NCBI GenBank assembly: GCA_947176785.1 | Contig: CAMWSA010000108.1 | Coordinates: 1-10,353 of the forward strand | Length of the DNA stretch: 10,353 bases | Direction: 5' to 3' | Origin: an uncultured Lachnospiraceae bacterium | GTDB lineage: Bacteria; Bacillota; Clostridia; Lachnospirales; Lachnospiraceae | Part shown: positions 5,818-10,353 of the stretch, one piece after another | How the letters are laid out: the number at the start of each line of letters is the position of its first letter | Numbering within the stretch: the stretch's first letter is position 1 | Position numbers and translations under genes: made by a program | Notes under the pieces: model-generated | Seen by the model: the letters and a program-made list of their open reading frames with translations, nothing else | Databases searched by the model: none | What the model was told of the DNA's origin: nothing

Positions 5818-7337
5818 GCAGGCTGGAAGAATTGATACAGAAACTTTGCCCGAACGGGGTGGAATGTGTGAACGGCTTTAACTCCATATTCGCAGTCAGT
5901 TCCATTCCAGTCTGCAAAAAGTATTATCTGGAGTTAAAGAAACAGATTGCGGAACAGCATCGTGACCTGACCATTGCCACGATTTTCTCGTTTGCACCAA
6001 ACGAACCGGATGCCGCAGATGGCATTCTGGATGATGAAAGTTTTGACACTGAGAACCTTGACCAGAGTTCCCGTGATTTTCTGGAAATGGCGATTGATGA
6101 ATACAACAGGACTTTCAAAACGAACTTCGATACATCCAGCAAGGGATTTCAGGACTACTACAAAGACCTTTCCGACAAGTTAAAAAAGCGCGAGGTTGAT
6201 CTGTTGATTGTGGTCAATATGTTCCTGACGGGCTTTGACGCAACAACGCTCAATACGCTTTGGGTCGATAAAAACCTGAAAATGCATGGCCTGATACAGG
6301 CATTTTCCAGAACAAACCGTATTTTGAACTCTGTAAAGACTTTTGGCAATATCGTTTGTTTCCGGGACCTTGAAGAAGCGACCAATGACGCGATTGCCCT
6401 GTTCGGAGATAAAGAAGCGGTCGGCATTGTTCTTCTGAAATCTTATGAGGATTATTACTATGGCTGTGTGGATGATAAAGGCCGTGAGCAGAAAGGTTAT
6501 CAGGAACGGGTTGCTCAACTGCTCGCTCAATTCCCGTTGGGGCAGCCTATCATCGGAGAGCAGAGCAAAAAGGATTTTATCGTTCTCTTTGGCAACATTC
6601 TCCACCTGAGAAATATTCTCTCCGCCTTTGACCGTTTTGCCGGAAATGAAATCCTGTCCCCGATTGATTTTCAGGATTACACAGGCACATACCATGATGT
6701 GTATAATGAAATCAAGCCGAAACCGGGCGACAAGGACAGCATCATGGACGATGTTGTGTTTGAAATGGAACTCGTGAAACAAGTGGAAGTCAACATCGAC
6801 TATATCCTGATGCTGGTCGCAAAGTACCACGATGGGAATTGCAAGGATAAAGAAATCCTGGTCGCGATTGATAAGGCGATCAAGTCCAGTTTGCAGCTCA
6901 GGTCCAAAAAGGAATTGATTGAGAACTTCATTGCAACAATCAATACAAGCACCGATGTCAACGCAGACTGGCAGCGCTTTGTTCGAGAGCAGCGAGAGGC
7001 CGATATTCAGGCTTTGATTCAGGAGGAAAAATTGAAGCCGGAATAAACCCGAAAGTTTGTTGAGCACGCTTTCCGGGATGGCGTACTCAAAACGACCGGT
7101 ACAGATGTTGACCGCCTGCTGCCGCCGGTTTCCCGTTTCGGCGGTGGTGGCTCCCGCGATAAGAAAAAGCTGACTGTGATTGATAAGCTAAAAGCGTTTT
7201 TTGAAAAATATTTCGGGCTGGTCGGCCCGACTGAACCTATTCCTGAACATAAGGTTGTAAGCTATCAAGACCTGATAGGCAATACTCCGCTCGGAATGGT
7301 CGCAGAAGAAGCCGTTCCGTATGGAGATGAAAATTGA
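5814..7337 (+). pseudogene. In-frame fusion of the hsdS start to the hsdR C-terminal half, with a premature stop
   Basis: Codons 1-17, MSRLEELIQKLCPNGVE, are the standard start of a type I specificity subunit (HsdS). From codon 19-20 the protein is HsdR: GFNSIFAVSSIPVCKKYY, the second helicase domain with motif V (LTGFDAT, 139-144) and motif VI (QAFSRTNR, 162-169), then the helical C-terminal domain. Lost are all of HsdS after its start (both target-recognition domains) and the HsdR N-terminus with nuclease and helicase motifs I-III. The reading frame is kept across the joint near 5865-5872. TAA at 7044-7046 ends the frame after 410 codons, yet the same frame continues as clear HsdR (TRKFVEHAFRDGVLKTTG to KLKAFFEKYFGLV), so that stop is a nonsense mutation, probably from GAA. 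After GLV (about 7215) the frame enters a foreign tail ending at TGA 7335-7337. No restriction activity is possible. Confidence 0.85.
7216..7337 (+). pseudogene. C-terminal tail of a conjugative-element protein
   Basis: Where HsdR should end (FFEKYFGLV) the frame runs on through GPTEPIPEHKVVSYQDLIG and NTPLGMVAEEAVPYGDEN to a TGA. HsdR has no such extension. The sequence looks like the end of an accessory protein of clostridial conjugative elements, but I cannot name it. A terminator follows at 7355 and a DUF3847 gene at 7415, both typical of such elements. This marks the right breakpoint of the restriction locus inside conjugative-element DNA. Confidence 0.5.
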
Positions 7338-7354
7338 TAGCAGGCAGGCTCAAT

Positions 7355-7386
7355 GCGCTCAACCGTAAAAGTTGGGCGCTTTTTTT
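7355..7386 (+). terminator. Rho-independent terminator
   Basis: GCGCTCAAC (7355-7363) pairs with GTTGGGCGC (7371-7379), nine pairs including one G-T, around a 7-base loop. Seven Ts follow (7380-7386). It would end transcription coming from the restriction locus just before the DUF3847 gene. Confidence 0.85.
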
Positions 7387-7414
7387 GCCCAAAACCAGAG
7401 AGGAGGACTGACCC

Positions 7415-7717
7415 ATGAGCGACAAACTGGACAAACTCCGGCAGGAGCGTGACAAGGCAGAGCGGCATCTTCGCAAAGCTGCCAATGACGAGAAAGTTCT
7501 TGCCCATGAGATGGCGAGACTGACAAGGGCAGAGCGGACGCACCGCCTCTGCACCCGCGGCGGTATGCTGGAGACCTTCATCCAGGAACCGTCCCTGCTG
7601 ACCGACAATGATGTGATGGAACTGCTGACCTTCCTGTTCCACGGCGAGGCGGCGCAGAAAAAGCTGGGGATGCTGATAGAGCGCCGGAGAGAAACGGCTG
7701 GACGGGAGACTTACTGA
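7415..7717 (+). CDS. DUF3847 family protein of conjugative elements
   Basis: A 100-residue, highly charged protein. Residues 1-45 (KLDKLRQERDKAERHLRK onward) form an amphipathic, probably coiled-coil helix rich in K, R and E. They are followed by THRLCTRGGMLETFIQEP and NDVMELLTFLF, the conserved core of DUF3847. Members are encoded next to mobilisation genes (MobA/MobL-type relaxases) of clostridial integrative and conjugative elements and may assist DNA processing; the molecular role is not known. It is full length for the family, with a strong GAGGAGG SD 8-10 bases before the ATG, right after the terminator at 7355-7386. No relaxase gene follows, so it is an orphan of its element. Confidence 0.8.
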   Translation: MSDKLDKLRQERDKAERHLRKAANDEKVLAHEMARLTRAERTHRLCTRGGMLETFIQEPSLLTDNDVMELLTFLFHGEAAQKKLGMLIERRRETAGRETY

Positions 7718-7719
7718 AA

Positions 7720-7872
7720 CCCTCGCCTCCGGGTGAGGGCGCAACTATACACCGATAAATCGGTGCGTTGCGTTCTCCGAAGGCTCCTGCGGATGGCTTG
7801 ATGCTCATTCCGGCACAGCCTCCATTCCCATCCAGGGGGCGCTTCGCTCCCCCCTGCGCTGGCTTCGCCAGC
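7720..7872. other. Cluster of four strong hairpins, candidate transfer-origin (oriT-like) region
   Basis: Directly after the DUF3847 stop come CCCTC/GAGGG (7720-7739); a nested palindrome CGCAAC-(4)-CACCGAT-AA-ATCGGTG-C-GTTGCG (7740-7772); CAGGGGG/CCCCCTG (7833-7856); and GCTGGC-TTC-GCCAGC (7858-7872). None is followed by a T-run as a terminator would be. Nested inverted repeats beside a DUF3847 gene are what a relaxase recognition region looks like, but I cannot locate a nic site, so the call is inferred from position and structure. Confidence 0.45.
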
Positions 7873-7915
7873 TACCCCTTTCGACAAGTTTACAAAAAAA
7901 TTCGCTGTTTTCATC

Positions 7916-7944
7916 TTTACGGCTTAAATAGTTTGAGGTATAAT
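7916..7944 (+). promoter_or_regulatory. Promoter with perfect -10 box
   Basis: TTTACG (7916-7921), 17 bases, then a perfect TATAAT (7939-7944). Transcription would start near 7951 and would meet the terminator hairpin at 7969 almost at once, so the product would be a very short RNA unless the hairpin acts as an attenuator. Confidence 0.6.
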
Positions 7945-7968
7945 CCTGTCTTTGACAGTTTATAAGAA

Positions 7969-8017
7969 ACAAAACTGCTGTAAGCCCAGTATTTATGGAC
8001 AGTACAGCAGTTTTTGT
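7969..8017 (+). terminator. Terminator or element-end hairpin
   Basis: ACAAAACTGCTGTA (7969-7982) pairs with TACAGCAGTTTTTGT (8003-8017) with one bulged T, around a 20-base loop. The 3' arm carries five Ts, so plus-strand transcripts should end near 8015. Its loop (GTATTTATGG) and 3' arm share words with the palindrome at 534-607, so it may instead be a related mobile-element end. Confidence 0.65.
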
Positions 8018-8159
8018 CTGTGTTACAGAGTATGGTAATTTATTCCCTACCCTTACTTTTTTTCTGGATGGTCTTCATTTGACTTTTGGTTATAAACTGA
8101 TAGTCGGTTCGGAAACCACACTATGCATATCGCAAGATTCTCCTTTGATATTGCGCCAA

Positions 8160-8323
8160 TCAGTATTTGGAAGTGTGCCGTGCTGTCCAATCAGATATTA
8201 TTCGAAATATATCTTCGGTTCCCTGCCAGTCTATATCACCCCGGAAGTGAAATCCACAAAGGGATACTCTCCCATCTCTTCTTCAATGATCCTGCTCTTT
8301 ATATCTCGAATATAATACTTCAC
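8160..8323 (-). pseudogene. Frameshifted C-terminal relic of an unknown protein
   Basis: Reading leftward from 8320, one frame gives KYYIRDIKSRIIEEEMGEY and then PFVDFTSG. The next frame takes over after a run of Gs with GDIDWQGTEDIFRIISDW and TARHTSKY, ending in a TGA at 8162-8160. The two pieces join smoothly if one base was lost in the G run, which suggests a real gene end with one frameshift. Its 5' part is absent: a stop lies just before KYY, and ytaF ends 42 bases further on. I do not recognise the family. The overlapping plus-strand frames here look like shadows and begin in or just after the terminator. Confidence 0.4.
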
Positions 8324-8364
8324 TTAAGAATTATAGCTCATCTTCAGGTATAAAACAGCTTATT

Positions 8365-9003
8365 TTACACCTTGCTGAAAGCCAAAAGCAATAAAATCAC
8401 ACCGCCCAGCCAGCCAAGGGACATGTTAAAGCGCTCAGACAGCTTCTGCCCCAGCCAGGAACCCAGCAGCAGTGTAAGCTGATTGGCAATCAGGGAAGCT
8501 GTTACCACCGCCGGTATACTGGCCTGCCCCAATGCGGCGCCAAAGCCTGCCGCCGCCCCGTCCAGGGACAGCGCCAGCGCCAGCGACGCCGCCTCCGCCG
8601 GAGAGATGGATTTGGAGTGATCCAGGTCTACCGCCGCAGGGTCCGCATATACATGTAATACAAAACGCAGGCTGAACAGCGAGAAACCCAGTTCACTGTC
8701 AGGGCTGCCATACCTGCGGATCGCCGCCCTGACAATGCCGTCCAACAGTTTGACCAGGCCCAGCACAAACAGCAGCCCAAAGCACAGCCCCCGCTGCAGG
8801 CCCTCCGGAAGAAAATCCGCTACCAGGCTGCCCAACCCCAGTGACAGTCCCACAATGGCGCTGCAGATCAGATTGATCAGAAGAATGGATCGCCGGGACA
8901 TCCGGATCTGTCTGGCACCATAGGCAAAGCCCGCCACAAAGGCATCCATGGAAAGCGCGGCTGCAATTGCAACGGCCTCCAGAATTATCTGAAAAGTTCT
9001 CAA
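8365..9003 (-). CDS. ytaF: YtaF-type sporulation/MntP-like membrane protein
   Basis: A 212-residue inner-membrane protein of six predicted helices built from two related halves. Each half opens with the same motif: ALSMDAFVAGFAYGA (Asp20) and ALALSLDGAAAGFGAALG (Asp148). The hydrophilic middle, RFVLHVYADPAAVDLDHSK and SISPAEAA, and the ending SLGWLGGVILLLLAFSKV fit the clostridial YtaF branch, relatives of the manganese exporter MntP. Whether this branch moves Mn2+ or another cation is not established. I chose the TTG at 9003 because GGCGGTGAT, close to the full anti-16S sequence, ends 4 bases before it. The in-frame GTG at 9012 lies inside that SD and has none of its own. It follows nrdG by 78 bases on the same strand with no terminator seen between them, so co-transcription is possible. 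Confidence 0.82.
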   Translation of the reverse strand: MRTFQIILEAVAIAAALSMDAFVAGFAYGARQIRMSRRSILLINLICSAIVGLSLGLGSLVADFLPEGLQRGLCFGLLFVLGLVKLLDGIVRAAIRRYGSPDSELGFSLFSLRFVLHVYADPAAVDLDHSKSISPAEAASLALALSLDGAAAGFGAALGQASIPAVVTASLIANQLTLLLGSWLGQKLSERFNMSLGWLGGVILLLLAFSKV

Positions 9004-9081
9004 GAATATCACCGCCCGAAAATCATACGACTCACTAGCATAATATTCTTGTTTTCCCCCATGGGTTACTCCGGCGCAGGA

Positions 9082-9777
9082 TTAATCCACGCCCCTGAGC
9101 GCCGCCCGGGGAACATATTCCGCCACGCAATCCCTCAGCTTTTCCAGCTGCTCCCTCTCGAAGCCGGCAAATTCCCGCCGCACCACCTGCTCACTGTCAC
9201 GGTAATTTTGCAGATAATAGGCTTTGCAGCCCTGCAGCCACTGGCCGATCCCCGTAAATTCCTCCGCTGTGTGGATCCCCTTTACCACTGTGGTGCGGAA
9301 CTCACAGGGAACGGAGGAAGACTTCAGCAATTCCACACTCTGCTCTATAAGGGACAGCTCCACATGTGCCAGGCCACAGGCCCTGCCATAATGTTCTTTG
9401 GATGCCTTGATATCCATGGCCACATAATCCAGCAGTCCTTCCTCCAGCAGATGCCGCAGCACCTGTGGCCTATAGCCGTTGGTGTCCAGCTTCACCTGAT
9501 AGCCCAGTTCACGTACCCGGCGGATGAAATCCTCCAACTCGGGCTGGATCGTGGGTTCCCCGCCGGTGATGCAGACGCCCTCCAAAACCCCTCGCCGCTT
9601 TTGCAAAAAGGCCAGTACCTCCTGCTCCGGAATCCCGGGCTGAGACCATGGTGCCAGCACCAGGCCGCTGTTGTGACAGAAGGGGCATCGCATATTACAG
9701 CCTCCCGTAAACAGGGTGGCTGCCACATGGCCCGGATAATCCAGAAGTGTTGTTTTGTTCATACCACAAAAAAGCAT
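9082..9777 (-). CDS. nrdG: Anaerobic ribonucleoside-triphosphate reductase activating protein (radical SAM)
   Basis: A 231-residue cytoplasmic radical-SAM enzyme that, in its family, installs the glycyl radical on the class III ribonucleotide reductase NrdD so that deoxynucleotides can be made without oxygen. It opens MLFCGMNKTTLLDYPGHVA, typical of the type found in clostridia. The 4Fe-4S cluster motif is Cys27-x3-Cys31-x2-Cys34 (GCNMRCPFCHNS), and the SAM-binding ITGGEPT is at 70-76. Further family features are VKLDTNGYRP, DYVAMDIKASKEHYG and an ending near YYLQNYRDSEQVV. The start at 9777 rather than the ATG at 9801 is set by AAAAGGAGG (9791-9783 region), 6-7 bases before it, and by the usual family beginning. 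nrdD, normally adjacent, is not within the 575 bases upstream. A hairpin lies in its leader at 9810-9849. Confidence 0.88.
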   Translation of the reverse strand: MLFCGMNKTTLLDYPGHVAATLFTGGCNMRCPFCHNSGLVLAPWSQPGIPEQEVLAFLQKRRGVLEGVCITGGEPTIQPELEDFIRRVRELGYQVKLDTNGYRPQVLRHLLEEGLLDYVAMDIKASKEHYGRACGLAHVELSLIEQSVELLKSSSVPCEFRTTVVKGIHTAEEFTGIGQWLQGCKAYYLQNYRDSEQVVRREFAGFEREQLEKLRDCVAEYVPRAALRGVD

Positions 9778-9809
9778 GGAGGCCCTCCTTTTGATACTCA
9801 TATACTTTC

Positions 9810-9849
9810 GGAATGACTAAGCCCTATTTCATGGGGCTTCTAATATTCC
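9810..9849 (-). promoter_or_regulatory. Two-tier hairpin in the nrdG leader
   Basis: GGAAT (9810-9814) pairs with ATTCC (9845-9849), and inside them AAGCCC (9819-9824) pairs with GGGCTT (9834-9839). The structure ends 18 bases upstream of the nrdG SD on the minus strand. No T-run follows on either strand. It may be a regulatory or processing structure in the nrdG mRNA, or the end of an IS200/IS605-like element; I cannot tell which. Confidence 0.45.
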
Positions 9850-10116
9850 AGCCTTATGGATTCCCCCACTTTTTACGGATCATACGAATCAAACATCCCC
9901 ATTTTCGCAAAAAGTTTCCGAGAGTGTGATACTCACGTGCGGTTAGCTCTCCCTTCCTGCACGGCACATGCTGTCCATAGTCAGCGACATATGTTGTTTA
10001 CTGTAATTATGTAGCATAAGACGTGCTGAAATCGGAAAATCTCAGCGCTCGTGAATATATACCGCCTGCGCCCGCATCACTGCCATACCGTTGCCAGCAG
10101 ACTGCCTTCCCCTGCC
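9850..10116. other. Stretch without a recognisable gene
   Basis: No frame on either strand has a believable start signal plus a recognisable product. Around 9918-9955 a small structured patch (GTGA-TAC-TCAC inside GAGAG/CTCTC) could be a degraded intron or element end but is too short to name. I found no riboswitch consensus here. Confidence 0.4.
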
Positions 10117-10145
10117 TTGACGGTTTGGGAGTTGTGCGTTACAAT
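10117..10145 (+). promoter_or_regulatory. Strong sigma-A-type promoter, rightward
   Basis: TTGACG (10117-10122) and TACAAT (10140-10145) are separated by exactly 17 bases. Transcription would start near 10152 and run through a stem (TCTTCTGC 10166-10173 with GCAGAAGA 10186-10193, flanked by TATAC/GTATA) into the 46-bp repeat array. No coding frame with an SD follows within the window. Confidence 0.55.
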
Positions 10146-10206
10146 AACTCCAGTATATACGTTTTTCTTCTGCCGCACAATGACTGCAGAAGAGTATACC
10201 CATGAA

Positions 10207-10353
10207 CGATTTATTATCCAATTCCAGCGTGTCGCGTGATATACTAACAGACGCAAAGATTTTCCAATTCCTGCAGGGTACATGTTATATTATCAACCGC
10301 AAAGACTTTCCAATTCCTGCAGGGCACATGTTATATTATCAGCTGCAAAGACT
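10207..10353. repeat. 46-bp tandem repeat array, continuing past the right edge
   Basis: GCAAAG recurs at 10253, 10299 and 10345, a period of exactly 46. Units 10253-10298 and 10299-10344 differ at only a few positions. A worn copy at 10207-10252 keeps the period and the words TATCCAATTCC and (at its edge) GCAAAG. Each good unit contains the perfect palindrome CCTGCAGG and the palindrome ACATGT. The whole unit is conserved, with no variable spacer, so this is a tandem repeat and not CRISPR. The period is not a multiple of three, so it does not encode a repeated peptide. Confidence 0.8.

Noticed and set aside
6180..7067. 295-codon minus-strand open frame
   Set aside because: Antisense shadow of the hsdR remnant, which has recognisable helicase motifs on the plus strand.
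7578..7914. Minus-strand frames of 76 and 67 codons across the hairpin cluster
   Set aside because: They run through DUF3847 in antisense and through palindromes; composition is low-complexity (S, P, G, A) with no SD.
7995..8353. Two overlapping plus-strand frames of 106 and 76 codons
   Set aside because: The first starts inside a terminator hairpin, neither has an SD, and the opposite strand shows a more protein-like relic.
9049..9816. 255-codon plus-strand open frame
   Set aside because: It lies antisense to nrdG, whose radical-SAM motifs, SD and family start are clear; the frame is a shadow of GC-rich coding DNA.
9910..9960. Group II intron domain V remnant
   Set aside because: The CACGTGCGGTT wording recalls the 3' strand of domain V, but the tetraloop and paired 5' strand are not convincing and no maturase or reverse-transcriptase sequence is present.
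10207..10353. CRISPR array
   Set aside because: The entire 46-base unit is conserved between copies, leaving no variable spacer; no cas genes are in the window.

Overview
The window looks like an accessory, much-rearranged stretch of a Lachnospiraceae-type chromosome (Bacillota, Clostridia; an anaerobic gut spore-former). This rests on recognising protein types, not on a search: a YtaF-type membrane protein, an anaerobic ribonucleotide reductase activase, a DUF3847 gene typical of clostridial conjugative elements, and an integrase start of a kind common in that family. Host-like genes lie at both ends (a GNAT acetyltransferase at the left edge; ytaF and nrdG at the right). Everything between about 290 and 8340 is a mosaic of gene pieces joined at abrupt breakpoints.

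Layout from left to right. (1) 1-238, minus: start of a GNAT acetyltransferase, preceded by a leader holding 70-bp direct repeats (291-476). (2) 479-1348: hairpins, a tyrosine-integrase gene broken after about 26 codons, a small minus-strand relic, then AT-rich DNA ending in a good promoter. (3) 1349-3649, plus: a tightly coupled, visibly AT-rich three-gene cassette made of a small membrane protein, a polytopic membrane protein and an ABC ATPase. It is the most intact operon here and a plausible export or self-immunity module. (4) 3630-4046, minus: an internal piece of a GH78 alpha-L-rhamnosidase. (5) 4020-7337, plus: a wrecked type I restriction-modification locus. hsdM lacks its 5' half, the DUF1016/YhcG-type nuclease gene is whole, and the first codons of hsdS are fused in frame to the C-terminal half of hsdR, which also carries a premature stop. 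(6) 7215-7900: conjugative-element DNA with a short C-terminal tail, a terminator, a DUF3847 gene and a cluster of strong hairpins resembling a transfer-origin region, but no relaxase. (7) 7916-8340: a promoter running straight into a terminator, then a frameshifted minus-strand relic. (8) 8365-9777, minus: ytaF and nrdG, both apparently intact. (9) 9778-10353: no convincing gene, but a hairpin in the nrdG leader, a good plus-strand promoter and a 46-bp tandem repeat running off the window.

Functionally, the restriction locus should be dead as an enzyme: no S target-recognition domains, no R nuclease or helicase ATP-binding part, no M SAM-binding motif I. The DUF1016 gene, sitting inside this wreck with preserved start coupling and intact motifs, is the piece most likely still to work. 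The ABC cassette is the best candidate for a functional but undescribed module. All identifications come from reading the sequence by eye; none has been checked by a database search.
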